DNA of 57,152 nucleotides. Source: Campylobacteraceae bacterium (GTDB lineage Bacteria > Campylobacterota > Campylobacteria > Campylobacterales > Sulfurovaceae). Below are positions 35,939-45,626 of this stretch, piece after piece. The notes below the pieces were generated by a model, which saw only the letters and a list, made by a program, of their open reading frames with translations, had not been told where the DNA came from and ran no database searches. The translations under genes and the position numbers were made by a program. Every line of letters starts with the position of its first letter. Position 1 is the stretch's first letter. Location of the stretch: assembly GCA_027068975.1 (NCBI GenBank), contig JALXFN010000070.1:1-57152 (forward strand), in the 5' to 3' direction.

Positions 35939-38230
35939 TTACTCCGTTAACTCAACTTCTTTGAATCGTTTTAAACGTTTTAAGAAATAGATATCTACAA
36001 GTTTAGCTAAGTCTGATTGCTTCTTTTTAAATTCTGTTTTATTTTTATAGTCTATCTTATTAATATGATAATGTACTCTAAATTGGTCTTTTGAAATGGT
36101 GTAGTGGTAAATATTTTCATCATATTCATCGGTATGGTCAAACTTTAAAACAAAAGAGTAAACAATGTAAAGCGTTAGCTCAATATCATCTTTGAAACTC
36201 TTGTATGGTTCTAAGTTTTTAATAGCCTCAGAAATAATAAAGTTATCATTGCTTTCTGTAGACAAATATTTTTCATACTCTTGCATGAAGTCGTCATCTT
36301 TAAGATAATCTAAAAAATTTTTAAGTGTTAACTCATTAATTTTATATCGGTACATTATTTTTGTAGCAACTCTATCGTTACCTGATATACGATAATTTTC
36401 ACGATAAATATGACTTTTACTATTATTAATAGGTATTTCACGTAAAAGTCTAGGAAACATCTGAAACTGAAAAATTTCAAAATCGCTTTTATGTACTAAT
36501 CTTACATGTTTAAGTTTGTCTACTAATGTATAACAAGAGACCAAATTATTATAGCGAATATGGATTTTTTCATATTTTTCTATCTCTTTGTTATATTTAT
36601 ATAAAGAGCGATTTGAACGATGTTCATGTTTATCATAATCGGTATCTTCAAAGGTATGAACATAAAGCTTTCCTTCTCGACTAAATGGTTGTTTGATGTT
36701 GTTCCATAAAGTAGAGAAAAACTTTTTTTTGTTTTTATTCTCTTCAGTTGTAAACCATGATTTTACAAATGTTAGCATGGTCAAATAGATTGTAAAGTTA
36801 ACAAGAATTTCTGCAAAATTTAATCCCATGTTTGCAAAAATTTTTATTGTATCTTCTGTTTTCATATCTTTAATCCACGATACAACACCAAAATCTAAAA
36901 GAGGTGCTTCTCCTGCTAAAGTGACAATAGCAATAAAAAAGAGTATTTTTTTAGAACTTTCATCTAGGGCAAAAGCTTTATTTTTCTTAAGTTCTCGTAT
37001 GTCTTCAATATCGGCTTGATAGTTTGCATTGTAGCTAATATCTTCTAATTCTCGCAATGTTTTATTTTGATGGAACATTGCCAAGGACTCTTTTGCTTTG
37101 TCTGCAGTGTCTATACAAAAGTCAATAGAGGCTTTCCATTTTCTATAATAGAAGGTATTAAGAATGGTCTCTTCTTTTTTTATGTTTAAATTGGTAGTGG
37201 TGTTTCCTACTTTTATGTAGTATGCCTCTTGAATTTTACTATCCATCATGTGAAATTTTGGTATTACCTGAAGAAGGTTTTGTATAAAAATTTCACTTGC
37301 TGATTCATCATCTAAATCTTTTGTTTTTTTAATATTCTCTTTTTTATCTCTTTTGATATCTTCAAGTAGGTACGAGTTTAATTTTTTAAGTATATCATTG
37401 TTTAGAGCTATTTCATTGATAATTTTACTTAAATAGTTCACTTTTGTTTCATGTAAAAAGTTTAATATAATGCGTTCTTCAATAGTGTCTTGAATAATTT
37501 TTTCAACCACTCTTTCAATCAGTTCATGTTCCTCTTGAGTTTTTTCCTTATTTATCTGTAGTTCTAGCTTAGGAAGATGTTTCTCAAGGTTTTTATAGAT
37601 GTTTTTAGTTACAGAGAGATGATAGAGTTCTCCTTTTTCTAAGTGCAGTCCATGAGTAAAAAAGATACCTTTTTTTATTAGATTCTCAAAGTTTCGATTT
37701 AAAATTGTATGAAATCTTATATTGTTATTCTCTTCGGTGTTTTCAATAGAAAACTTCATCTTATCTTCGCTGAATAACTTTTGTTCCTTGAGTGATAAAT
37801 TAAAATCAATATATTCAAATTTTATAGCATTATCAAGGTTCTTAAATGAAGTAGTAACATTTTTTAGAAACTCAATCAAAAGTGCATCTTGACTTCTTGC
37901 TCCTATATTGTCTACATAACCAATACTTTTGTTTAAAAAAGTTTGCGTTATATTTTTGATGCTTTTTTTATTTAAAATTTTGACCAAAATGACAAAGAGT
38001 TCATACACTATGTTTTCTTGATTTACTTCGTCAATAAATATAAAGCCTAAAGAGTCCATGGTAATGGTGGCATTTTTATATTTAAATGTTATCCAAGACC
38101 AATTGCTATTAACTAAAGGTTCAGAGCTTTGTAGACTCTCTTCTTTTTCAATATTGGTACAGAGTTCATGAAAATCAGTCAGTGGTAACCAAAGTGCGTA
38201 TAGGTTTGTTTCATCTGTTTGTATATTCAT
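35939..38230 (-). CDS. Large two-helix membrane protein, unknown
   Basis: A 763-residue protein that I do not recognise. The long N-terminal part (1-420) is charged with extended helical stretches (EHELIERVVEKIIQDTIEERI). Two membrane helices lie at about 429-448 and 470-492, the short loop between them holding WIKDMKTEDTIKIF. A long soluble C-terminal part follows (500-763), rich in Tyr, Asp and Lys. No ATP-binding, protease or nuclease motif is evident. The coding frame is intact and long, so it is real. It stands alone beside a tRNA gene, a position typical of acquired genes, but no att-site repeat was found. Confidence 0.75.
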   Translation of the reverse strand: MNIQTDETNLYALWLPLTDFHELCTNIEKEESLQSSEPLVNSNWSWITFKYKNATITMDSLGFIFIDEVNQENIVYELFVILVKILNKKSIKNITQTFLNKSIGYVDNIGARSQDALLIEFLKNVTTSFKNLDNAIKFEYIDFNLSLKEQKLFSEDKMKFSIENTEENNNIRFHTILNRNFENLIKKGIFFTHGLHLEKGELYHLSVTKNIYKNLEKHLPKLELQINKEKTQEEHELIERVVEKIIQDTIEERIILNFLHETKVNYLSKIINEIALNNDILKKLNSYLLEDIKRDKKENIKKTKDLDDESASEIFIQNLLQVIPKFHMMDSKIQEAYYIKVGNTTTNLNIKKEETILNTFYYRKWKASIDFCIDTADKAKESLAMFHQNKTLRELEDISYNANYQADIEDIRELKKNKAFALDESSKKILFFIAIVTLAGEAPLLDFGVVSWIKDMKTEDTIKIFANMGLNFAEILVNFTIYLTMLTFVKSWFTTEENKNKKKFFSTLWNNIKQPFSREGKLYVHTFEDTDYDKHEHRSNRSLYKYNKEIEKYEKIHIRYNNLVSCYTLVDKLKHVRLVHKSDFEIFQFQMFPRLLREIPINNSKSHIYRENYRISGNDRVATKIMYRYKINELTLKNFLDYLKDDDFMQEYEKYLSTESNDNFIISEAIKNLEPYKSFKDDIELTLYIVYSFVLKFDHTDEYDENIYHYTISKDQFRVHYHINKIDYKNKTEFKKKQSDLAKLVDIYFLKRLKRFKEVELTE

Positions 38231-38324
38231 CTTCCCCCCCTTTATATTTATAAGGATAACATAAAAAAATAAATGAACAATGAATGACTTAGATTAATAG
38301 AAGTTTGATTTTTAAATTAAGAAG

Positions 38325-38401
38325 TGGTGGGTCGGGGGAGACTCGAACTCCCGACCACTCGGTTATGAGCCGAGTGCTCTAACCAACTGAGCTACCGACC
38401 C
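38325..38401 (-). tRNA. tRNA with CAT anticodon, probably tRNA-Met
   Basis: 77 bases with encoded CCA (38325-38327 on the + strand). The acceptor GGGTCGG (38395-38401, reverse) pairs with CCGACCC (38329-38335). The anticodon CAT is at 38365-38367. The 5' end is paired and the anticodon stem lacks the initiator G-C run, so it is elongator Met or lysidine-modified Ile2; elongator Met is my first choice. It lies downstream of rodA on the same strand. Confidence 0.9.
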
Positions 38402-38429
38402 GTTAGAGCAAAAGCAACAAATCTAAGGG

Positions 38430-39554
38430 TTATTTCCTTATCATCGTTAATTTTGAGTCCGAATTATACATAAAATAAAAACGAAAAGCAAGTAAATTCT
38501 CTAAAATACCAAAAAGAACTGCAAAAATAATAAATGAAGTCCCTCCATGGCTAAACATTGGCAGTGGTAGACCCACAACAGGAGCCATTCCAATGGTCAT
38601 TAAAATGTTGACCGTCATGTAGATAAAAAAGAGAAAGGCTATACCTGAGGAGACCACCCGTACATAATAGTCTTTTGAATTTTTAAAGGCAATATACATT
38701 AGATGTAAGATTAGAGCGATGTAGAGACCAATTGTTATCATCATTCCTTTAAAACCAAGACGTTCCCCTAAATAAGCAAAAATAAAGTCCGTTGAGGATA
38801 CAGGTAAGAATTTTAATTGTGTTTGGGTTGCTTCTTCTTGGTCTTGTCCATCCATTCCACCTGAACCAATAGCAATCATAGACTGTTGAACATGATAACT
38901 AGGTTCACCAATAAAGTTGGCTATACGCTGTTTTTGGTAAGGTTTCAGACCATGTGTGTAGAGAAGAGGTGCTGTAAGACCTAAAATTAAAATCAATATA
39001 ACCCAAATACGAGCTTGAATACCTATCGTAAATAAAACACCATAACCAGTAAGAAGCAGTACAAGACCTGTTCCTAAATCTGGCTCTTTTGCTATAAGTA
39101 TGAAAGGGGTAAGAATATAAAAAGAGAGCTTGGCAAACATCCCCCATGAGTATCCATGTTTAGGAGGAGGATTCCGAGATATAAGATATCCAAGCATGAG
39201 TATAACAGTAATTTTAATAAACTCTGAAGGTTGAATGGTCATATGTATAACGGGTATCTCTATCCAACGTTGAGCTCCAAGGATTTTTTTACCAAAAAGT
39301 TCAACACTTAGAAGTAGAAGAAGATTAACCCAATAGGCTAGGGGTATAAGCCATTGAAATTTACGCCATGGAATTAAAAAAGCTACAAAAAACGCAACAG
39401 CAGAAATACCATAGTAAATCATTTGACTGTTAAAAGAGCGTTCTGAAATTTCATACACTAGGTATGAAGATAATACAAAAAGTGGTATAAGCTGTAGTAT
39501 AAGTAGAAAATTTATCTGTTGAAGAATACGTCTATCAAATTGGAACCAGTTCAT
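38430..39554 (-). CDS. rodA: RodA-type SEDS peptidoglycan glycosyltransferase
   Basis: A 374-residue polytopic membrane protein of the FtsW/RodA/SpoVE family that polymerises glycan strands in cell elongation. Typical motifs: GAQRWIEIPVIHMTIQPSEFIKI, KEPDLGTGLVLLLTG with the conserved Glu/Asp pair, and GLPLPMFSHGGTSFI near the end. About ten membrane helices are expected. The shape (short N-terminus, QRWI) favours RodA over FtsW. No penicillin-binding protein gene adjoins it. A tRNA lies 28 bases downstream. Confidence 0.92.
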   Translation of the reverse strand: MNWFQFDRRILQQINFLLILQLIPLFVLSSYLVYEISERSFNSQMIYYGISAVAFFVAFLIPWRKFQWLIPLAYWVNLLLLLSVELFGKKILGAQRWIEIPVIHMTIQPSEFIKITVILMLGYLISRNPPPKHGYSWGMFAKLSFYILTPFILIAKEPDLGTGLVLLLTGYGVLFTIGIQARIWVILILILGLTAPLLYTHGLKPYQKQRIANFIGEPSYHVQQSMIAIGSGGMDGQDQEEATQTQLKFLPVSSTDFIFAYLGERLGFKGMMITIGLYIALILHLMYIAFKNSKDYYVRVVSSGIAFLFFIYMTVNILMTIGMAPVVGLPLPMFSHGGTSFIIFAVLFGILENLLAFRFYFMYNSDSKLTMIRK

Positions 39555-39677
39555 TAAGTGTCTTTTTTGATTGTATTATATCGAAGAGAGAATTAATCTT
39601 AAGTAGTGATGAGAGGAGTTTTAAGTATTTTTAGGGAGTAAATACTGAAGGGGTTTTCTATCAATTTAAAAGGAGGA

Positions 39678-39752
39678 ATGAATGTAAACTCAATCAACTA
39701 CTTAAGATATGTTCAAATTATACCTAATTCGGATAAAATTACTCTTAATTAG
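39678..39752 (+). CDS. Possible 24-residue small ORF with strong ribosome site
   Basis: ATG at 39678 opens a 24-codon frame ending in TAG at 39750-39752 (MNVNSINYLRYVQIIPNSDK-, then ITLN). AAAGGAGGA lies directly before it, one of the best Shine-Dalgarno matches in the window, though only one base separates it from the ATG. It lies in the 227-base gap between rodA and the helicase gene, both on the other strand. It could be the remnant 5' end of a lost gene. Confidence 0.25.
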   Translation: MNVNSINYLRYVQIIPNSDKITLN

Positions 39753-39781
39753 ATAAAATTTTATATTAATATTTATTAACA

Positions 39782-41146
39782 TTAAAAATGACGTTTATTT
39801 GATGGGCTTTTACGGCTTGTTTTTTTTCTTTTATTATTAGAAACATCAGATATTTTTGTATTTCCCATCATTTTTTCAGCCAACTCTTTAGCTTTTTTAA
39901 GTTTTTGAGCCTCTTTTTTATTTTCATTACTCTCTTTTTGTTTTATTTTTTTAGAACTGGGTTGTATATGTTTTTCATAGGTAAACCCTTCTGTCTCTAT
40001 AGTCTCTAAAGTTTTATTAATAAGTTTTTCTATCTCATGCAGTTGTTCAACCTCTTTTTGACAAATAAGAGAGAGTGCTTGACCATTTTGTTTGGCACGA
40101 CCTGTTCGACCGATTCTGTGAATATAGTCTTCATTTTTAGTAGGAAGCTCAAAGTTTATAACATGAGGCAGGTTAATAATGTCAATTCCTCTAGCAGCGA
40201 CATCGGTTGCCACCAAAACACGTAAACTTTTATCTTTAAATGCTTGGAGTGCTTCTACTCTTTGTCCTTGGCTTTTGTCACCATGTATAGCTTTTGCATC
40301 TATGTTTTTTTCCTTGAGATGTTCTACTATTTTGTCTGCTTGTAGTTTAGTGTTGGTGAAAACCAAAACTTGCTGCCAGTTATGAGAACTAATAAGAGTA
40401 GAGAGTAGGGGCATCTTCTCCTCTTCGTTAACATAGTTTATGACTTGCTTTACCTGTTTAGTTGAAAGGTTCTCTCTGTCTACTTCTATAGTGATAGGGT
40501 TTTTTAGAAATGATTTTGCCAAACTCTTAATAGCTGAAGGAAATGTTGCTGAGAACATGACAGAGTGTCGTTTTTTTAATATTCCATCATCTTGTAGGGT
40601 ATTGATAGGGAGTTTTGATAGAATAAAACGTATATCTTTTATAAATCCCATTTCTAACATTTTGTCTGCTTCATCTAACACTACCATCTCTACCTCGCAA
40701 AGGTCAATGGTTTTGTTTTTCATATGGTCTATAAGTCTTCCTGTAGTTGCTATGGCAATGTTCGCACCAGAGCGAATTTGTGTAGTTTGTCCTCCTAGTT
40801 TTACACCACCATAAAGTGCTACAGATTTATGACTAAACGCTTTTCCATACGCTTCTACTTTAGCATGAACTTGTAAAGCCAGTTCTCGTGTGGGTACTAA
40901 AACAAGAGCTTTTATTTTGTATCGGTCATCACCTGTTTTTTTTATACTATTCTCTTCTAAGTTTTCTAACATAGGTAAGACAAAAGCAGCTGTCTTTCCT
41001 GTGCCTGTTTGAGATGTGGCGAGGAGGTCTTTACGCTCAAGTAGTAGAGGTATGGCTTTTTTTTGAATCTCTGTTGGATTGGTATAACCAAGTTTCTCTA
41101 TAGTGTTTAGTAGTTTATCTGAAAGTTTTAGCTCTTTAAATGACAA
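39782..41146 (-). CDS. DEAD-box RNA helicase (RhlE-like)
   Basis: A 454-residue ATP-dependent RNA helicase. Motifs in order: Q-motif region GYTNPTEIQKKAIP, motif I ATSQTGTGKTAAF, motif II VLDEADKML, motif III SATF, and motif VI HRIGRTGRAKQNG. The C-terminal 80 residues are basic and Lys-rich (KKAKELAEKM, NKRKKTSRK), as in RhlE-type helicases that remodel rRNA or mRNA. Divergent from the peptidase gene. An alternative name would be CsdA/DeaD, but the C-terminal domain is too short. Confidence 0.92.
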   Translation of the reverse strand: MSFKELKLSDKLLNTIEKLGYTNPTEIQKKAIPLLLERKDLLATSQTGTGKTAAFVLPMLENLEENSIKKTGDDRYKIKALVLVPTRELALQVHAKVEAYGKAFSHKSVALYGGVKLGGQTTQIRSGANIAIATTGRLIDHMKNKTIDLCEVEMVVLDEADKMLEMGFIKDIRFILSKLPINTLQDDGILKKRHSVMFSATFPSAIKSLAKSFLKNPITIEVDRENLSTKQVKQVINYVNEEEKMPLLSTLISSHNWQQVLVFTNTKLQADKIVEHLKEKNIDAKAIHGDKSQGQRVEALQAFKDKSLRVLVATDVAARGIDIINLPHVINFELPTKNEDYIHRIGRTGRAKQNGQALSLICQKEVEQLHEIEKLINKTLETIETEGFTYEKHIQPSSKKIKQKESNENKKEAQKLKKAKELAEKMMGNTKISDVSNNKRKKTSRKSPSNKRHF

Positions 41147-41261
41147 TATTTTTTTCCTTATATTTATTATTCTTAGGTACTTATTGTTGTGGTATTATAT
41201 TATACTTTCGATATAATCTATGCAAATAAATTTCACCATAACAAATATAGGACTCCCATAG

Positions 41262-43214
41262 ATGCAATTTCAAGAATTTAAGATAGAAAATTTAGAACAA
41301 TTCCCAAAAGATTTAGAGAAGATGTTAGATAAACATCTAAATAGAATTGATAGTATAGCAAAGAGTGATGACTTTACTTATGCAGGGGTCTTGAAACCTA
41401 TGCAAGATTTAGATGAAGAGCTAGAGAACTTTTTTACACCTCTTGCTCATTTGAACTCTGTAGAAAACTCTGAAACGACACAAAAAGCGTATGAAGAGTC
41501 TCTTCCTTTACTCTCAAAGTTCTCTAGTCAAGTTGCACAAAATGAAGCTCTTTTTAAGAAGATAAAAAAGATATCTTCAGATGAGTTAGAACCTAAAAAA
41601 GTAATAGAAGATAATATAAAAAGTTTTGTTCTCTCTGGTGCAGAGCTTCCTTTAGAGCAAAAAAAAGAGTTAGAAGCCATAAATTTAAAGCTTTCAGAAC
41701 TGGGAAATAACTTCTCTCAAAACCTTTTAGATGCTACCAATGCATATGAGTTGATAATAGAAAATGAGAGTGATGTAGAGGGAATCCCTGAAGGTGACCT
41801 AGCTTTGGCAAAAACAGAGATAGATGGAAAAATTGTCTATAAATTTACTTTACAAATTCCAAGTTATTTAGCCTACATGACCTATGGTGTTAATAGGGAG
41901 TATAGAGAGGAGTTGGCTAGAGCATACTCTTCACGAGCACCTAAAAATGCAGAGGTGATAGATGAACTTATGGAGTTACGACAGAAAAAAGCCAAACTTT
42001 TAGGCTTTGACTCTTATGCTGAGTATTCATTGGCAACTAAAGATGCACCATCAACCGATGCCGTAATAGAGTTTTTAGAGAAGTTAGCAGATGAGGCATT
42101 GCCTCAAGCTAAAGTGGAGTTAGAGGAGTTAAAAACCTATGCTCGAGAGGTAGATAATATCTTCTCTTTACAATCATTTGACGTAGCATACTACTCTGAA
42201 AAATTAAAAAAAGAGAAGTTTGATTTTGATAATAGTATGACTAAACCATATTTTGAAAAGCAAAGAGTACTTAGAGGGATGTTAGATGTAGTCTCTGAAC
42301 TCTTCTCTGTAGAGTTTAAAGAGGTAGAGGTAACGGTATGGAATGAAAAAGTTAAAACCTATGACATATATAAAAACAGTAAGCTCTCAGGGCGTGTCTA
42401 TTTTGATTTAGAATCAAGAAAAGAGAAGCGTGGTGGAGCGTGGATGCATAATTGGGAGACACACTTTGTAGATGCAAAAGGGGAGAAGCACCTGCCTTCT
42501 GCTTTTATAGTTTGTAACTTCTCTCCATCAACCGAAGATAGCCCAAGCCTTTTAAGACATGATGATGTAGTAACTCTATTTCATGAAATGGGGCATGGTA
42601 TACATCATCTATTTGGAACTTGTACGGAACATTCGGTTTCAGGTGTTAATGGTGTAGCATGGGATGTGATAGAGTTTCCATCACAATTTTTAGAAGCTTT
42701 TGCCTATGAAAAACCAATTTTAAAATGTTTTGCTTTTCATCATGAGACAGGTGAGCCGATGAGTGATGAACTTTTAGACAAAATCAATAGTACAAAAAAC
42801 TATCAAGCTGCTATGGGTATATTGAGACAGGTTGAGTTTTCACTATTTGATTTTAAGTTGCACCTAAAACTTCATAAAGGTGATGAGGTTCAAGAGCTTT
42901 TAGATGATGTTCGTAAAAAAACAGCTCTCTTAAAAGTACCAAAATATAACAAGTTTCAAAATGGTTTTGCTCATATATTTGCTGGTGGATATGCTGCTGG
43001 TTACTACTCTTACAAGTGGGCAGAAGTACTAAGTGCAGATGCTTTTTTTGCATGTACAGATGAGAGTGGGTTTAATCAAGAGAAAGCAGATGGTTACTTA
43101 AAGTATATTTTAAGTAGAGGTGGTTCTGTTGATATGAACATACTTTATAAGGAGTGGTTAGGAAGAGATGCAGACGTTACTTCTTTATTAAAATTGTATG
43201 GAATAGAGGCATAA
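41262..43214 (+). CDS. prlC: M3-family oligopeptidase
   Basis: A 650-residue zinc peptidase of the oligopeptidase A/thimet family that degrades short cytoplasmic peptides. The zinc site is FHEMGHGIHHLFG, with the third ligand in the downstream EFPSQFLEAFA. The N-terminal helical half (NLKLSELGNNFSQNLLDATN) is typical of M3A enzymes. It has its own promoter region with TATAAT-like hexamers in the 115-base divergent gap. No signal peptide is seen. Confidence 0.92.
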   Translation: MQFQEFKIENLEQFPKDLEKMLDKHLNRIDSIAKSDDFTYAGVLKPMQDLDEELENFFTPLAHLNSVENSETTQKAYEESLPLLSKFSSQVAQNEALFKKIKKISSDELEPKKVIEDNIKSFVLSGAELPLEQKKELEAINLKLSELGNNFSQNLLDATNAYELIIENESDVEGIPEGDLALAKTEIDGKIVYKFTLQIPSYLAYMTYGVNREYREELARAYSSRAPKNAEVIDELMELRQKKAKLLGFDSYAEYSLATKDAPSTDAVIEFLEKLADEALPQAKVELEELKTYAREVDNIFSLQSFDVAYYSEKLKKEKFDFDNSMTKPYFEKQRVLRGMLDVVSELFSVEFKEVEVTVWNEKVKTYDIYKNSKLSGRVYFDLESRKEKRGGAWMHNWETHFVDAKGEKHLPSAFIVCNFSPSTEDSPSLLRHDDVVTLFHEMGHGIHHLFGTCTEHSVSGVNGVAWDVIEFPSQFLEAFAYEKPILKCFAFHHETGEPMSDELLDKINSTKNYQAAMGILRQVEFSLFDFKLHLKLHKGDEVQELLDDVRKKTALLKVPKYNKFQNGFAHIFAGGYAAGYYSYKWAEVLSADAFFACTDESGFNQEKADGYLKYILSRGGSVDMNILYKEWLGRDADVTSLLKLYGIEA

Positions 43215-43312
43215 AAGGTATAAACTAAAATTAAATTTAAAATTTTATCTTAAATAATAAGCTATTAATTTTTTTTAAACTATACTTATATAAATCAATA
43301 TAAGGAGATAGG

Positions 43313-44050
43313 ATGAAGAAAATAGTAGGGAGTATGTTGCTTGTTGCATCAACAACATTTGTTGTAGCTGATGAAGTAAAAGTAGCAGAAGATACAAATG
43401 TAACTGTAACAAAGAAAGCGTCAAAAGTAGAGAGTTTAGATAATCAAAGAGCATTTAATACAGCACTTAAGTTAGGTACATTAGGTGTGGGGCTTGATGT
43501 ATCTACGCCTATTAATGATAAGTTGTCGGCTAGATTTAACCTAAATGGGGCAAGTTATACCGATACAGACACGCAAGATGATAATGATTATGAAGGGACT
43601 TTAGATTTATTAACGGCAGGTGTTTTACTTGACTACTATCCTTTTGAAAATAACTTTAGATTAAGTGGTGGAGCATACTACAATGGTAATGGATTTAAAG
43701 GAAATATAAAACCTTCTGCTACTACATCAATAGATATTAATGGTAAAGAGTATAATGTTGGAGATATAGGAAGTTTAGACTCAAAAATAGAGTTTGATAA
43801 GGTAGCACCTTATATAGGTTTAGGTTGGGGTAATGATGCTCACGATAAAGGTTGGGGATTCACTTTTGATTTAGGGGTTATGTACCATGGAAAGGGAGAA
43901 GCAACTTTAACACCTAAAGATGTTTCACCTTTAGTAGACAGAGCTGAACTTGATAGAAACGTTAAAAGTGAAGAGCAAGATATTAATGATGATTTAAGTG
44001 ATTTTAAACTTTATCCAGTTGTTGCTATTGGTGTGAACTACAGTTTTTAA
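43313..44050 (+). CDS. Outer-membrane beta-barrel protein
   Basis: A 245-residue protein with a signal peptide (IVGSMLLVASTTFVVA, cleaved near residue 20). The mature part is made of alternating amphipathic strands with Gly/Tyr turns (KLSARFNLNGASY, FRLSGGAYYNGNGF, APYIGLGWGN, GWGFTFDLGVMY) and ends in VGVNYSF-like strand with C-terminal Phe, the BAM recognition signature. It probably forms an 8-strand OmpA/OmpW-like barrel. The ligand is unknown. A clear terminator follows. Confidence 0.82.
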   Translation: MKKIVGSMLLVASTTFVVADEVKVAEDTNVTVTKKASKVESLDNQRAFNTALKLGTLGVGLDVSTPINDKLSARFNLNGASYTDTDTQDDNDYEGTLDLLTAGVLLDYYPFENNFRLSGGAYYNGNGFKGNIKPSATTSIDINGKEYNVGDIGSLDSKIEFDKVAPYIGLGWGNDAHDKGWGFTFDLGVMYHGKGEATLTPKDVSPLVDRAELDRNVKSEEQDINDDLSDFKLYPVVAIGVNYSF

Positions 44051-44075
44051 GAGTAAAGGCAGAAGCCTTTCTCTT
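44049..44075. terminator. Terminator after the outer-membrane protein gene
   Basis: AAGAG-T-AAAGGC (44049-44060), loop AGAA and GCCTTTCTCTT (44065-44075) form a strong hairpin with one bulge. It also covers the stop codon of the converging ychF gene, so it acts between two converging genes. Confidence 0.75.
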
Positions 44076-45177
44076 AAACATTAAACCTAAAGTGCATTAC
44101 ATCGCCATCTTGTACGATGTACTCTTTACCTTCAAGACGGTTTTTACCAGCCTCTTTTGCACCTGCTTCACCACCAAATTCAATAAAGTCTTCATAAGAG
44201 ATAACCTCTGCTCTAATAAAACCTTTTTCAAAATCGTTATGAATAACAGCAGCAGCTTTAGGAGCTGTAGTATTTTGACCTATAGTCCATGCACGAACCT
44301 CTTTTACACCAGCAGTAAAATAAGACATGAGTCCTAGTTTATCAAACCCTTTATGGATGATTTGCTCTAGTCCACTCTCTTCGATTCCGAGGTCATTAAG
44401 CATCTCTTCACGCTCTTCATCGTCGAAGTCTACCATCTCCTCCTCCATTTTGGCACAGAGTTTAATAACTTCTGAGTTTCTCTCATTTGCATAGGCTTTA
44501 AGTTTTGTAACAAACTCATTGTCTTCATCTAAACTATCTTCATCAACATTTGCACCATACATAATCTCTTTAGAGGTTAAGAGGCGTAACTCTCTGTTCA
44601 TTTCAATAAATTCATCACTTTCAACATCTGCAAAAGTAGAGACAGGATTGTTTTCTGAAATATGTTCTAAAAGTGCTTCGGCTACAACAAGTTGAGCTTT
44701 TGCATCTTTGTCGTTTCCTCTTGCCTTTTTGTCAAGCAGTTTAATCCGTTTCTCAACAGCATCAAGGTCAGCAAAAAGAAGCTCTTGTTCGATAATCTCA
44801 ACATCACGAAGGGGGTCAATACTCCCTTCAACATGTACCACATTTGGGTCTTCAAAACATCTTACGATATGTAAAATAACTTCTGTCTCACGAATGTTAC
44901 TTAGAAACTTGTTTCCTAAACCTTCACCTTTAGAAGCACCTTTAACAAGACCTGCAATGTCTACAAAATCTAAAGTAGAGTATTGGATTTTTTCAGGGTT
45001 AACGATTTTTGCTAACTCTTCTAGTCTACTGTCAGGTACAGGAACAACTGCTTTGTTTGGTTCGATGGTACAGAAAGGGTAGTTGGCACTTTCTGCATTT
45101 TGTGCTTTAGTAAGGGCGTTAAATGTGGTTGATTTACCTACGTTTGGTAATCCTACAAGTCCGATGCTTAATCCCAT
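44074..45177 (-). CDS. ychF: Ribosome-binding ATPase YchF
   Basis: A 367-residue Obg-family P-loop protein. Walker A is GLPNVGKSTTFNALT; the NYPFCTIEPN switch and VDIAGLVKGASKGEGLGNKF (G3) follow. A coiled coil and the C-terminal TGS domain (RAWTIGQNTTAPKAA, YIVQDGDVMHFRFNV) complete the family layout. It binds ATP rather than GTP and associates with ribosomes, affecting stress responses. It is in the same direction as vanZ-like, pepA and trpB but is the last of the run. Confidence 0.96.
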   Translation of the reverse strand: MGLSIGLVGLPNVGKSTTFNALTKAQNAESANYPFCTIEPNKAVVPVPDSRLEELAKIVNPEKIQYSTLDFVDIAGLVKGASKGEGLGNKFLSNIRETEVILHIVRCFEDPNVVHVEGSIDPLRDVEIIEQELLFADLDAVEKRIKLLDKKARGNDKDAKAQLVVAEALLEHISENNPVSTFADVESDEFIEMNRELRLLTSKEIMYGANVDEDSLDEDNEFVTKLKAYANERNSEVIKLCAKMEEEMVDFDDEEREEMLNDLGIEESGLEQIIHKGFDKLGLMSYFTAGVKEVRAWTIGQNTTAPKAAAVIHNDFEKGFIRAEVISYEDFIEFGGEAGAKEAGKNRLEGKEYIVQDGDVMHFRFNV

Positions 45178-45234
45178 AAATATCCTTAGTTTAAATAATT
45201 ATGGAAGTTTAGCTAAATGTTGGTGAAGAGGGGG

Positions 45235-45624
45235 TTAGTCTCTTCTTTTTCGTTTTAATTCTCTAAGATATAGTAAAAAAGAGTATGTGAGTTGAAAAAA
45301 CAAAATTCCAATTAAATCAGCAAGTACATCACCTACTGAAACTTCTCTATAGCCCGTGAAAGATTGCAGTATCTCTATAAGTATACCAAATGCAAGTAGA
45401 GAAACCATGTTTCTAATACGTTTAGCAATACTAGATGAAGCACGATTTAGTAAAAAAGAGAGCACAAAGAAAGCTGAAGCATGTAGAAATTTATCTGCTT
45501 TTTCAAAATCAAAAAAATGGTTTCCATCATCTGGAGTAAGTGCTTTATAGAGTACAAATATGGCAGTTATAAAAAAGAGTATTTTAAACTGATTCCTATT
45601 GAGTATATGTAGGTATTTAGTCAT
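45235..45624 (-). CDS. VanZ-like membrane protein
   Basis: A 129-residue protein with four hydrophobic helices (FKILFFITAIFVLYKAL, LHASAFFVLSFLLNRAS, MVSLLAFGILIEILQSF, VLADLIGILFFQLTYSFLL) and the VanZ-family signature around FDFEKADKFLHASAF and EILQSFTGYREVSVGDVLADLIG. The frame is open upstream to 45750 inside pepA, but the ATG at 45624, two bases after the pepA stop, is the sensible start. The molecular function of such proteins is not known; they are usually membrane or envelope proteins of cryptic role. Confidence 0.8.
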   Translation of the reverse strand: MTKYLHILNRNQFKILFFITAIFVLYKALTPDDGNHFFDFEKADKFLHASAFFVLSFLLNRASSSIAKRIRNMVSLLAFGILIEILQSFTGYREVSVGDVLADLIGILFFQLTYSFLLYLRELKRKRRD

Positions 45625-45626
45625 AT

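Noticed and set aside
38325-38401. Integration site with direct repeat of the tRNA 3' end near the 763-residue gene
   Set aside because: No repeat of the tRNA 3' end was found on the far side of the gene, so an island boundary is not supported.
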